Positions 22,403 to 31,537 of a stretch of 64,000 nt of DNA are shown here, piece by piece (the first letter of the stretch is position 1; the number at the start of each line of letters is the position of its first letter). The notes beneath the pieces are model-generated. The model made no database searches. It had not been told where the DNA came from and was given only the letters and a program-made list of their open reading frames with translations. A program made the position numbers and the translations under genes. The DNA lies in contig QCLE01000004.1 in NCBI GenBank assembly GCA_003214815.1, positions 1 through 64,000 of the forward strand. Reading direction: 5' to 3'. Source of the DNA: Prochlorococcus sp. AG-412-J13. Its GTDB lineage: Bacteria; Cyanobacteriota; Cyanobacteriia; PCC-6307; Cyanobiaceae.

Positions 22403-23845
22403 ATGAAATATATGTTTTCAAGTTATCAGCCTAAAAATAGTTTTGATGAATACTTTAAGGATAATGTTAACTCTGCTAGAGAAATATTGATTCCACTTCT
22501 TTCCTCTTTAGATAATATGGGTCTTGAAGAATTAAACAGGAATCATTCTGCCGCAAAAAAATTATTACTAAGGCATGGCGCAACTTTTAGACTAAACGAT
22601 ACTGGTTCTAAAGGTACTGAGAGAATATTGCCTTTTGATCCACTTCCTAGAATAATTAGTAAAGATGATTGGGTTACGTTAGAAAAAGGACTAAAACAAA
22701 GGCTTGAGGCAATTGATTTCTTCCTAGATGATATTTATAATTCTCAAGATATAATTAATGATGGAATAATTCCACGAGAATTAATAGAGAGTTCAGATGG
22801 TTGGAGACCTCAGATGATAGGTTTCAAACCTCCACTAAATAAATGGTGTCAAATTTCAGGACTTGATTTAATAAGGGACAGAAATGGAGATTGGCATGTT
22901 TTAGAAGATAATTTAAGGTGCCCTTCTGGGGTTGCTTATTTTTTAGAAAATAGATTAGTTATGAAAAATATTTTTCCTAATCTTTTCTCTGGAAGAATAG
23001 TAAAACCAATTGATGAATATCCATCATATCTTTTAAAAACTCTTCAAGAACTTGCTGTTTGGACAGATACTCCCAAGATAGTTCTACTAACTCCAGGAAT
23101 TTTTAATAGTGCTTATTTTGAACATAGTTATTTAGCTCAAGAAATGGGCATCCAACTAGTTCAGGGTCATGACTTAGTTTGTAATGATGATTATGTATAT
23201 TTAAAAACTACCTCCGGATTAAAAAGAGTAGATGTCATTTACAGACGAATTGATGATGATTTCTTAGATCCTCTTAATTTCAGAAAAGATTCCTGCCTTG
23301 GTGTTAGTGGATTACTTGATGTTTTTAAGGCAGGTCATGTTGCTTTAGCAAATGCACCTGGGACTGGAATAGCAGATGACAAAATGATTTATTCTTTTGT
23401 TCCAAAAATGATTAAATATTATCTTGATGAAGAAATTATTATAAAAAATGTAGAAACGTATATTTGCCATCACCAAAAGGATCGGGAATATGTTCTAGAA
23501 AATTTATCAAAACTTGTTGTTAAGTCTGTCTCAGAAGCTGGGGGATATGGAATGTTAATTGGGCCTCACTCAACAACCAATGAAATAGAAGAATTCGCTA
23601 ATAAAATCAAAAAAAATCCAAGAAATTTCATAGCCCAACCAACATTAGAATTATCTACTGTGCCATCATTATGTGATGGAGAACTATATCCATGTCATGT
23701 TGATTTAAGACCATATATCTTAAGAGGGAAAGATTCATGGGTTAGCCCAGGTGGGCTTACGAGGGTAGCATTAAAAAAAGGATCATTAGTCGTCAATTCT
23801 TCTCAAGGTGGAGGATGCAAAGATACATGGGTTGTAGGAAAATAA
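22403..23845 (+). CDS. circularly permuted ATP-grasp protein
   Basis: The 480-residue protein has a family opening (LRHGATFRLND, then ERILPFDPLPRIISKDDWVT, LEKGLKQRLEAIDFFLDDIY). The catalytic region includes DLIRDRNGDWHVLEDNLRCP, VKSVSEAGGYGMLIGP and HVDLRPYILRG. It belongs to the circularly permuted ATP-grasp amidoligase-like family. These enzymes join a carboxylate to an amine using ATP, but the substrate is unknown. It opens a three-gene operon, with 1 base to the next gene. The ATP-grasp residues look intact. Confidence 0.88.
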   Translation: MKYMFSSYQPKNSFDEYFKDNVNSAREILIPLLSSLDNMGLEELNRNHSAAKKLLLRHGATFRLNDTGSKGTERILPFDPLPRIISKDDWVTLEKGLKQRLEAIDFFLDDIYNSQDIINDGIIPRELIESSDGWRPQMIGFKPPLNKWCQISGLDLIRDRNGDWHVLEDNLRCPSGVAYFLENRLVMKNIFPNLFSGRIVKPIDEYPSYLLKTLQELAVWTDTPKIVLLTPGIFNSAYFEHSYLAQEMGIQLVQGHDLVCNDDYVYLKTTSGLKRVDVIYRRIDDDFLDPLNFRKDSCLGVSGLLDVFKAGHVALANAPGTGIADDKMIYSFVPKMIKYYLDEEIIIKNVETYICHHQKDREYVLENLSKLVVKSVSEAGGYGMLIGPHSTTNEIEEFANKIKKNPRNFIAQPTLELSTVPSLCDGELYPCHVDLRPYILRGKDSWVSPGGLTRVALKKGSLVVNSSQGGGCKDTWVVGK

Positions 23846-23846
23846 T

Positions 23847-24788
23847 ATGCTTTTAAGTCGTGTAGCAGAATCTCTTTATTGGATAAATCGTTATTTAGAA
23901 CGTGCAGAAAACATATCTCGTTTCGTGGAAGTAAGTGAAGCAATGTCATTAGATTGTCCACCAGGAAGTGCAGAACCTTGGCTCCCTTTAATTGATGCTT
24001 CAAGTGATAGAGAATCTTTTGATAAAAGATTCCCAGAGAAACAACCTGATGACGTTATTAATTTTTTAATAAGAGATCGTTTAAATCCAAACAGCATTAT
24101 TTCTTGCATTCAAATGGCAAGAGAAAATGCAAGACAAATCAGAGACGTCATGACCACGGAAATGTGGGAACAAATTAATATCTTATACTGGAATATGCAA
24201 GAAGGAGAGGCAATATGGAATAAACCAAGGCAAGAACAATTAAGTGAAATAAGGAGGGAATGTCAGCTATTTTATGGAATTACAGATGCGACTCTAAGCA
24301 AAGACCTTGCCTGGAGATTTAGCATTCTAGGAAGATTAATTGAGAGAGCGGACAAAACATCAAGAATTTTAGATGTTAAATATTATTTACTTCTACCCAG
24401 TTTAGATAAACTTGGAGGAGTTCTTGATGAGTTGCAATGGATTGCTCTTTTACGTTCAGCTGGAGCCTATCAAATGTTTAGGAAAGCAGTGCAAAATTCT
24501 ATAAAGCCTAATTCAGTTGCGAGATTTCTTTTACTTGATCCAATTTTTCCGAGATCAGTAAGATACTGTCTTGATGGAATAAGTAATACACTTAAAACGA
24601 TAGATACCTCTCCATCTACTGAAAATCCTTCAGAATTAGAATGCGTGAGAGGTTTGCTTCAAGCAAAGTGGAGTTATATCAGAATTGAAGATATAATCAA
24701 TCATGGTTTACATGAAGCAATCGATTCATTGCAAATGGATTTGAATAAATTAAATGATCTCATTCAAGAAAAATATTTTATTAATTAA
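23847..24788 (+). CDS. alpha-E domain protein
   Basis: The 313-residue all-helical protein begins MLLSRVAESLYWINRYLERA, the diagnostic start of the alpha-E domain. ARENARQIRDVMTTEMWEQI and RLIERADKTSRILDVKYYLL follow. Alpha-E proteins nearly always sit beside a permuted ATP-grasp and a transglutaminase and are thought to be part of the same peptide-modifying system. It starts 1 base after the ATP-grasp stop and 11 bases before the transglutaminase gene. Confidence 0.88.
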   Translation: MLLSRVAESLYWINRYLERAENISRFVEVSEAMSLDCPPGSAEPWLPLIDASSDRESFDKRFPEKQPDDVINFLIRDRLNPNSIISCIQMARENARQIRDVMTTEMWEQINILYWNMQEGEAIWNKPRQEQLSEIRRECQLFYGITDATLSKDLAWRFSILGRLIERADKTSRILDVKYYLLLPSLDKLGGVLDELQWIALLRSAGAYQMFRKAVQNSIKPNSVARFLLLDPIFPRSVRYCLDGISNTLKTIDTSPSTENPSELECVRGLLQAKWSYIRIEDIINHGLHEAIDSLQMDLNKLNDLIQEKYFIN

Positions 24789-24799
24789 AAAGTTTATTA

Positions 24800-25657
24800 A
24801 TGAGAATTAAATACATTCACAAACTTGAATATAAATACGAAGAACCTGTTCAATTAGGCGAGCATAGATTATGTATAAAGCCAAGGTCAAATGGATTCCA
24901 AAAGCTAAAGAATTTTGAATTAAAAATAACCCCAGAACCAGAAATTATTTATCCATTACTTGCTGCCAGCGGAGAAGAGATTAATAGAATCAGATTCAAT
25001 GGATTAACAGATAATTTAATTATTGAATCAATTAGCGAAGTTGAAACTATTAAACATCCAAACATTATTGAAGGGGTTAAAAATAGAGATTTAACATTAC
25101 CATTTTGTAAAAGCATTATTAACAGAGATTTACAGGGAGCATTAGAGGGGTGGATGCCAAATGGACAGCATGATCCCTCTGCCGTAGAACTTGCCCAAGA
25201 AGCTTTATCAGGATGCATTAATAACGCATTATCATTTACCTACCAGCTAATAGAGATTATTCAAGATCGGGTCAAATATACCAAAAGACATACAGGTCCA
25301 GCATGGCCTGCTAGCAGAACACTTAGAGAACGTATAGGTTCATGCAGAGATTTAGCAATGCTAATGGTTGAAGCTTGTAGGTCTATTGGCATCCCAAGTA
25401 GGTTTGTAAGTGGTTATCATTTTGAAGATCCTTTGCCCACTGAGTTAGATTTACATGCTTGGGCTGAGTTATATATTCCCGGTGCTGGTTGGAGAGGTTT
25501 TGATCCAAGCGGAAAAGGATTAATAGACGAAAGATATTTAACATTGGTATCCTCTTCCAAATCTAATTTAACCTCCGTAATTACAGGAAACTTCATGGGA
25601 AAAAATAATCTAGAAAATACTTTATCCTGGAAAATCAAACCTCTTAAAATTAAATAA
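24800..25657 (+). CDS. transglutaminase-like (papain-fold) protein
   Basis: The 285-residue protein has an N-terminal beta domain (MRIKYIHKLEYKYEEPVQLG...HRLCIKPRS). The transglutaminase core has catalytic Cys in RIGSCRDLAMLMVEACRSIG, His in LDLHAWAELYIPG and Asp in RGFDPSGKG. It could act as a peptidase or amide transferase on the product of the ATP-grasp enzyme. It is the third gene of the operon. The catalytic triad is complete. Confidence 0.88.
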   Translation: MRIKYIHKLEYKYEEPVQLGEHRLCIKPRSNGFQKLKNFELKITPEPEIIYPLLAASGEEINRIRFNGLTDNLIIESISEVETIKHPNIIEGVKNRDLTLPFCKSIINRDLQGALEGWMPNGQHDPSAVELAQEALSGCINNALSFTYQLIEIIQDRVKYTKRHTGPAWPASRTLRERIGSCRDLAMLMVEACRSIGIPSRFVSGYHFEDPLPTELDLHAWAELYIPGAGWRGFDPSGKGLIDERYLTLVSSSKSNLTSVITGNFMGKNNLENTLSWKIKPLKIK

Positions 25658-25783
25658 ACACTAAATTTTTAATCTTTTAAAACAAGGATAAAAGATAAAT
25701 AAAAATATGTTTCTTTTTTAGTGTTAATTGATACGTTCTTAGAGAAATATATCTGTTTTCATTTGTATAATCTTTGAAGAAAA

Positions 25784-26296
25784 TTGAACTCAAGTTTAGA
25801 AATTCCAGTTATCAAATCAAAAATGTTTGAATTGATAAGCTATGAAAAATTTCGTGATACAAAAGATGTCAGATTTTTTGATATTAGTATTAATGAATCA
25901 AATTTTAGAGATCTAGTTATTCACAATGGTCCTGCAGTTAGTCCGCCAAATGAAGTGCAATTTAATAATTGGCAATTTTACATACATCACAATCAAGAAG
26001 ATAATCTATTAGCTATCTCTGGGGGTAGAACATTTTTTCTTGTTAATTTTGGGTGGGATTATCCTTTTTATAAAGTTAGATTAGAATCTTGCGGATATAT
26101 TCTAAGGATACCTAGAGGAACTTTTCATAGATCAGTATCTGACGAAAACGGATCTATAGTTTTAAATCAAGCCATTAGAGATAAAGATGGCACAGTTGAA
26201 TCTGAATTCAAGGTAATGAATAGCAAAGATAACAAAAAACTTCTTGATTGTATAACCAATCTAGAACCTAGATTTAAAATTTATAGTGTTAAATAA
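25784..26296 (+). CDS. cupin-like protein
   Basis: The 170-residue protein reads as a beta barrel with cupin-like motifs: YIHHNQEDNLLAISGG, then GYILRIPRGTFHRSVSDENG and IVLNQAIRD. The histidines at H69/H70 (IHHNQED) and in GTFHRS could bind a metal. A TTG start gives 170 residues; ATG at 25823 would shorten it by 13. No enzyme activity can be assigned. It lies downstream of the transglutaminase operon, separated by 126 bases. Confidence 0.6.
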   Translation: MNSSLEIPVIKSKMFELISYEKFRDTKDVRFFDISINESNFRDLVIHNGPAVSPPNEVQFNNWQFYIHHNQEDNLLAISGGRTFFLVNFGWDYPFYKVRLESCGYILRIPRGTFHRSVSDENGSIVLNQAIRDKDGTVESEFKVMNSKDNKKLLDCITNLEPRFKIYSVK

Positions 26297-26379
26297 TCTT
26301 AAAAAGGAGTTCCAAATTTACGCATCAATTTAAATAATTATCTAATTGATATAAAATAAAAATATTGAAATTTTTGGGT

Positions 26380-26898
26380 ATGAAACTTTTTAGTTTTTTA
26401 AAATATTTTTTATGTATAACTTTTTCTTTCTTAGTTTTATCCTCTCCAGTTTTTGCTGGGGCAAATGTAGCTGTTAAGGGCGAGGGAGATGAAGTTCCAA
26501 GTTATGTTAGAGCTAATATTACAGGATTTGATTTCCATGGAGAGGATCTTCATTTGTCTTCTATAGCTGGAGCAGTTGCTAGAGACGCAGATTTTAGTGA
26601 TGTTGATTTACATGGAACGACATTAACCCTATCGGATTTAAAAGGTTCTAATTTAAATGGAATCGACCTGACCGATACTCTTTCTGATCGAGTTAATTTC
26701 CAAAAAACAGATCTTAGAAATGCTGTTTTAATAAATATGATCGCATCAGGCAGCAGTTTTGCAGGAGCTCAAATAGAAGGAGCAGATTTTTCTTACGCTA
26801 TTCTTGACAGCGAAGACCAAAGAAATCTTTGTAAAATTGCTGATGGAATCAATCCAACCACAGGAGTTTCAACAAGAGAAAGTCTTGAGTGTATATAG
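26380..26898 (+). CDS. exported pentapeptide-repeat protein
   Basis: The protein has 172 residues from ATG 26380; a TTG 15 bases upstream is less likely. The signal peptide ends near PVFAGA. Pentapeptide repeats of the A(D/N)LXX type form a right-handed beta helix ([62 protein letters not shown]). The C-terminus has two cysteines ([13 protein letters not shown]). Such lumenal pentapeptide proteins are common in cyanobacteria, with unknown roles. Confidence 0.8.
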   Translation: MKLFSFLKYFLCITFSFLVLSSPVFAGANVAVKGEGDEVPSYVRANITGFDFHGEDLHLSSIAGAVARDADFSDVDLHGTTLTLSDLKGSNLNGIDLTDTLSDRVNFQKTDLRNAVLINMIASGSSFAGAQIEGADFSYAILDSEDQRNLCKIADGINPTTGVSTRESLECI

Positions 26899-26907
26899 CA
26901 ATAAAAA

Positions 26908-27264
26908 TTATAAGTAAACTTTCTTACCATTATTAAATTTATAAATCCTTTGTTCATCGTCTTGAAATATCATTTCGCCATTTAATTTGGATTTCTTAAA
27001 TTTTGAAAGTCTTGCTCTGTGTATATTGGATTTTCTATTTATATTTTCTTCATTATCGTAATTTCCAATATAAATATTTATATTAGGATTTGAGAAGGTT
27101 TTTTCTTCCTCCCTTAAAAAGATTCTTTCAATATTTGTTTGCGTGCTCTGCAGTTTATTTTTAAATTTGTCTAATTTTAAGTTCCTTGGTTTTTTAGATT
27201 TAGTTTTTTTGTAGACCAAAAAAAAAGCAACTCCTAAAATCAGAAAAACTACAAATATATTCAT
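26908..27264 (-). CDS. membrane-anchored small protein, unknown
   Basis: The 118-residue protein has an N-terminal membrane helix (1-17) followed by a very basic region (KKTKSKKPRNLKLDKFKNK). The C-terminal part is beta-rich (LNGEMIFQDDEQRIYKFNNG). It lies 3 bases downstream of the 63-residue ORF and with it follows the kinase gene on the minus strand. Confidence 0.5.
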   Translation of the reverse strand: MNIFVVFLILGVAFFLVYKKTKSKKPRNLKLDKFKNKLQSTQTNIERIFLREEEKTFSNPNINIYIGNYDNEENINRKSNIHRARLSKFKKSKLNGEMIFQDDEQRIYKFNNGKKVYL

Positions 27265-27267
27265 TAC

Positions 27268-27459
27268 CTATTTAATTTTTATTTTTATATCAACCCCTAA
27301 GTTACTTTTATTAGTTAATATTTCTTTTTTAAAGATTCCATAAGTAAAAATTCCAGATAAAGTTTTCAAAGATTTAAAAACCAAAAAAACAGCAAATAAA
27401 AAGAAAACAATAAGGTTTTCTACAAGAATATTTTTATTTTTATTTTCTAAGTTGCTCAT
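27268..27459 (-). CDS. small membrane protein, unknown
   Basis: The 63-residue protein has one clear helix (about 11-27) and a second, weaker hydrophobic stretch. It lies 16 bases after the PfkB-type kinase gene and 3 bases before the next small gene, so it is probably in the same operon. Confidence 0.45.
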   Translation of the reverse strand: MSNLENKNKNILVENLIVFFLFAVFLVFKSLKTLSGIFTYGIFKKEILTNKSNLGVDIKIKIK

Positions 27460-27475
27460 GAAAGTGTTAATTCAA

Positions 27476-28345
27476 TTATTTATCATCATTATTTGCATAT
27501 GGGCCGAAAAACTCACTAGCGTCTCTTCCCATTACTTTAGCAAGATTTAAACTTTTATCTATATCCCATTTAGATGCCATTCCATAAAGAATACCAGCAG
27601 CAAAAGAATCTCCACATCCATAAGAATCAACCTTTAATTTTTTGTTTTTAAGAGCCTCATATCTTCCTCCAGGGAATATTATGCCTCCCTTCTCTCCCTC
27701 GGTTTTAATAGTATATTTGGGTTTTAACGATAATTCAGAAAAAGAAAAAACTTCACCAGGATCAAGATTACTGCCTATTAATCCATCCAAAAGCACATTT
27801 GATTGATTAATTGTATTCAACCCCGCTCTTGGAGTTGTACAAAGTACTGAAGCTGATCTAGCCATTTTAAAAATCTCTGAATCAGATGCTGTAATAAAAA
27901 TTCCGTCCATTTTTTTTAAAATGTTCCATTCTAAATTGTCTTTACAATTTGGAGCTAACCTTTCTCCAATGACTGTAATTGCTCTTTCACCTTGAGAATC
28001 AATTAAACTAAACCCTCTTCTAGTTGGTTTATCACGCCATGCCACATGTAACTTAATTCCCATATTTGAGAGAATCTTGAAAGATTTATCTCCATAATCA
28101 TCATTACCTAATGAAGTAAAAAAATGAATTTGGTTTAAAGTTAAATCAGAGAGTATTTTGGCGATAATAGAGCCACCACCAGCTGGATATTCAATGGACT
28201 TTTTAGAATGAGAGATGATTCCTGGCTGCGGCAATTTATCGACTCTTAAGAAATTTATCCACTCAACGTGACCAACTACAGCAAAATTTAAATTTCCTTT
28301 TTTAAATTTATAGTCTTCAAATTTATTATTTTTTTCAACAGCCAT
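27476..28345 (-). CDS. PfkB-family sugar kinase
   Basis: The 289-residue protein starts with the PfkB pattern (VVGHVEWINFLRVDKLPQPG, then SKKSIEYPAGGGSIIAKIL). It ends with the second signature DSYGCGDSFAAGILYGMASK, in which the last aspartate is the catalytic base. The usual GAGD is GCGD here. Substrate could be a ribose, fructose or nucleoside; it cannot be fixed. Two small membrane-protein genes follow closely. Confidence 0.85.
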   Translation of the reverse strand: MAVEKNNKFEDYKFKKGNLNFAVVGHVEWINFLRVDKLPQPGIISHSKKSIEYPAGGGSIIAKILSDLTLNQIHFFTSLGNDDYGDKSFKILSNMGIKLHVAWRDKPTRRGFSLIDSQGERAITVIGERLAPNCKDNLEWNILKKMDGIFITASDSEIFKMARSASVLCTTPRAGLNTINQSNVLLDGLIGSNLDPGEVFSFSELSLKPKYTIKTEGEKGGIIFPGGRYEALKNKKLKVDSYGCGDSFAAGILYGMASKWDIDKSLNLAKVMGRDASEFFGPYANNDDK

Positions 28346-28386
28346 AAGCTTTTAAATACTATTATTAAAAGAAATATTTTTGAGAA

Positions 28387-28758
28387 GTGAATTCATTTAA
28401 CATTTTAAAAGATAAAAAACAGATACTTTCTTATCTTTACCTTTTTCTATCTATTTTAGGTGCAGTCCTTCCAATGATGGCAAATTTCGAATTTGCTAGG
28501 GAATATGGAAATAGTTTTGATATCAATAACTTCATTTCTTTAGCAAATGCCAACCCTGCAGCTAAGTCAATCTCTAGAGACTTATTAGTTGGAGCAAGCG
28601 CTATTTTTATATGGATAATAAATGAATCAAAAAAACTAAACATAAAGAATATGTGGGTTGTATACATTGGAACTTTTCTTGTAGCATTCGCATTCTCTGC
28701 ACCTTTTTTCTTATTTCTAAGAGAGAGAAGAATTATTGAATTAGAAAAGATAAATTAA
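28387..28758 (+). CDS. DUF2834-type membrane protein
   Basis: The 123-residue protein starts at GTG 28387 and has three helices. The segment ANFEFAREYGNSFDINNFIS, then ANPAAKSISRDLLVGASAIF and the final FLRERRIIEL match the DUF2834 family as I recall it. Function unknown. It overlaps the 3' end of the convergent MFS gene by 4 bases. Confidence 0.65.
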   Translation: MNSFNILKDKKQILSYLYLFLSILGAVLPMMANFEFAREYGNSFDINNFISLANANPAAKSISRDLLVGASAIFIWIINESKKLNIKNMWVVYIGTFLVAFAFSAPFFLFLRERRIIELEKIN

Positions 28759-29984
28759 AATAATATCTTAAATAGAATTGCAAATACAATAAAGCAACAA
28801 CATGAAATGGAAAGCCAGATTATTGAAGCATAACCAAATAGATCTAATATGCGTCCAGAAAAAAATGGTCCAAAAAAATAACCCATAGCGAAACATTGTG
28901 ATAGTAGAGCAAGTGCAAAACCTTTTTTGTTTGAAGGAGCTATTCTGAAAACAACATCTGTTGATGTTGGAAGAAATGAAGCAGTCCCTAAACTTACTAA
29001 TATCAACGAAAAAGAAATTAAATAAAAAGCTGGGATATTTAAATAACTAGAAATAAATAATAAAAATGAAGCAAAAGAAAAGTTTATCAAACTAAATTTC
29101 AATCCAAATAATCTCTCTTTTTTTGATATCCAAGAACCGACAGGCCATTGTAAAAACAACAATAAAATTAACTGAATAGATATTATAAGACTAGTAATTT
29201 CTTTACTTAACGGATTCCGATATACTCCACCTTTAACAAGATCCAAAGGCAAAGTTACTTGAATCAAAGCTAAAGAGGTAGTTATCAATAAAATAGATAA
29301 AATTATTATTGTTGAATTTTTATTCCATTTCAATTGTCCCTGATTAATTGGATCTACTAATTTTTTTTGGAAATTTTCTAAGTTTCTTTTAATAGAAGAA
29401 CTATTTCTAGATATTAAATATGTGATAACTAACATGCAAAATATATCATTAATAAAAATTGATTTGGAATACAAAAAATTTGTCATAACCCCCCCTAAGA
29501 ATACCCCAAGAAATATTCCTAAAGCCTCCGAACTTCTAACAAGAGCATAAGCTTTGCGTGTGTCGATCGGATAACAAAAATAGGGCACCCCAAACTCGGC
29601 AGCGGGCCAATATATTCCTGCAGCAGCCCCAACAAATGATTGTCCAATTATGTACAAAAAAGTATCTCTTGAAAAAATGAGGCATAAGCTAGCGGCAATA
29701 CTTAATATTGATGAACTAACTATTGGAAATTTTATTTCTCCTGTTTTATTAAGATATTTACCTGTAAAGAGTCTTGTTACAGTACCAATGATTGCTGATA
29801 TGGTAAAGCCTAATCCAATATCTGTCGCTGATAAGCCAATGTTATTAAAAATGAGTGATGTTAAATAAATAACACCCCCTGCACCAAATGCAGCATAAAA
29901 TCTTATTTTGGTTATTAACCTCAAATTATATGGAAATTGAATCCACCAATTTTTGCTAATTTGGAAAATAATTGGACTAATCAC
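28755..29984 (-). CDS. MFS transporter
   Basis: The 409-residue protein has about 12 hydrophobic helices. The loop between helices 2 and 3 (GTVTRLFTGKYLNKTGEIKF) follows the MFS G-x-x-x-D/R-R-x-G-R pattern, and FVGAAAGIYWPAAEFG covers helix 4. Substrate unknown; drug or metabolite efflux is the usual guess. The start is GTG at 29984, only 2 bases from the divergent start of the hydrolase gene, so its promoter must lie inside that gene. Confidence 0.85.
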   Translation of the reverse strand: MISPIIFQISKNWWIQFPYNLRLITKIRFYAAFGAGGVIYLTSLIFNNIGLSATDIGLGFTISAIIGTVTRLFTGKYLNKTGEIKFPIVSSSILSIAASLCLIFSRDTFLYIIGQSFVGAAAGIYWPAAEFGVPYFCYPIDTRKAYALVRSSEALGIFLGVFLGGVMTNFLYSKSIFINDIFCMLVITYLISRNSSSIKRNLENFQKKLVDPINQGQLKWNKNSTIIILSILLITTSLALIQVTLPLDLVKGGVYRNPLSKEITSLIISIQLILLLFLQWPVGSWISKKERLFGLKFSLINFSFASFLLFISSYLNIPAFYLISFSLILVSLGTASFLPTSTDVVFRIAPSNKKGFALALLSQCFAMGYFFGPFFSGRILDLFGYASIIWLSISCCCFIVFAILFKILF

Positions 29985-29986
29985 AA

Positions 29987-31537
29987 GTGAAAAACTTTTT
30001 TATAATTTTTTTAGGTTTTTGTGCTTTATTTGTTAGTAATGGTTCAAAGGCTGCAGAAAAAATAAATATTAAGTTTGAAGAGATGAAAATCCCTCTTACT
30101 ATAAAACAATTATCAAAATTAGAAAAATATAAAGATGATTCAACAGAATTAATAGATTGGTTAAAGAAAAATGGATTAATAAGATTTTTTGAATTATCAA
30201 AATTTTTAGAATTTCCAGTTTTCAAGGAAGAAGGATTAAATAGAGAAGTATTAAGAAGTTGGATAGGGCGTAAAATCCTCACAGAATTAAGCAAAACAAT
30301 TACAGTTCCAAATGATAATAATGGGATAGAAATTTATAACACTATAGAAAATTTATTAGATGATAAAAAAGAAATTTCAACTTTAGACATCATAAAGGCA
30401 TTACCTTCAGAAGAAATTTCTCTAGATATAGATAATTTAATTTTAATAATTTCATCTTGGAAAAATGAATTATCAATGCAACAAGATCTTATATCCAAAT
30501 TAAATAATCTTGAAAGATCAAACAAAAAGAAATTCAAAAATAATGAAAAAAATTCAACTAAAGATCTCATTAAGATAAATAAAAAAATTTATGCTTCTCA
30601 CCGAGTCAAACCTTTTGAAATTGAAATATGGAAAAACAAAAAATCAATTTATGATAAAGAACTAATAATTTTCATGCCAGGAATTGGAGGTGAAATCAAC
30701 AATTTTAATTGGATAGGAAACGAATTGAGTAAAAGGGGCTGGCCAATAGTATTTATAGACCATAGAGGAAGTAATTTAAAAGCAATCACAGAAGTACTCG
30801 AGGGAGGGGAATCAATCCCAGGAAGTGCGGACTTTTTCTTATATAGAATTAAAGATTTAGATGCTGTATTAAAAGCTCATGAGAATGGGGAATTTGGTTT
30901 ACCTAACAATTCTTATATCTTGATGGGGCATTCACTTGGTGCTTTAATAGCACTCTTATATGAAGGTAACAAACCAACTAATCAACTTGTGGAACGATGC
31001 TATTCGGCATTAAAAGATTTTGCAGTAACAAATTTATCAAAACTACTTCAATGTCAATTAAGCGAAATTCCATTCTCCGAGAAAAATAATACTAATAATG
31101 CAAGTGCAATAATAGGATTTAATTCGTTTGGCAGTTTAGTATGGCCAAAAGAAAATAGTTCAGGCATTAAAACACCAACTCTTCTAATAGGTGGTACATA
31201 CGACCTTATTACACCGTTAATGAATGAACAATTTAAAGTGTTTACTGCTTTAGATAATCCATCAAATAGATTTCTAATTATTGAAGGAGCAAGTCATTTC
31301 TCTCCAATAAGAATTAATAATAGTTATGAAGAAAATAATGACGTCTTCAAAATAAGTGAATCTTTTATTGGTTCAGATCCAATATTAGTACAAAATTTAT
31401 CAGTAAAAATTATAGTCAAATTTTTAGAAAATAGTAAGAACCAAGAGGTTCCTACAGTAATTAAAAACCAAAGAGATTTGGGACTTGATTTCCATCTTTT
31501 AGATCTTGAAACTATAAAAGAAATTTCAAAAAATTAG
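29987..31537 (+). CDS. exported alpha/beta hydrolase with N-terminal DUF1400-like region
   Basis: The 516-residue protein starts at GTG, with a signal peptide MKNFFIIFLGFCALFVSNGS cleaved near KAAE. Residues about 28-200 resemble the helical DUF1400 region of cyanobacterial lipases. The hydrolase part has FMPGIGGEINNF (oxyanion), the nucleophile elbow GHSLG, GGTYDLITP (acid) and a late histidine in EGASHFSP. It could be a lipase or esterase in the periplasm or lumen. It overlaps the convergent permease gene by 4 bases. Confidence 0.8.
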   Translation: MKNFFIIFLGFCALFVSNGSKAAEKINIKFEEMKIPLTIKQLSKLEKYKDDSTELIDWLKKNGLIRFFELSKFLEFPVFKEEGLNREVLRSWIGRKILTELSKTITVPNDNNGIEIYNTIENLLDDKKEISTLDIIKALPSEEISLDIDNLILIISSWKNELSMQQDLISKLNNLERSNKKKFKNNEKNSTKDLIKINKKIYASHRVKPFEIEIWKNKKSIYDKELIIFMPGIGGEINNFNWIGNELSKRGWPIVFIDHRGSNLKAITEVLEGGESIPGSADFFLYRIKDLDAVLKAHENGEFGLPNNSYILMGHSLGALIALLYEGNKPTNQLVERCYSALKDFAVTNLSKLLQCQLSEIPFSEKNNTNNASAIIGFNSFGSLVWPKENSSGIKTPTLLIGGTYDLITPLMNEQFKVFTALDNPSNRFLIIEGASHFSPIRINNSYEENNDVFKISESFIGSDPILVQNLSVKIIVKFLENSKNQEVPTVIKNQRDLGLDFHLLDLETIKEISKN

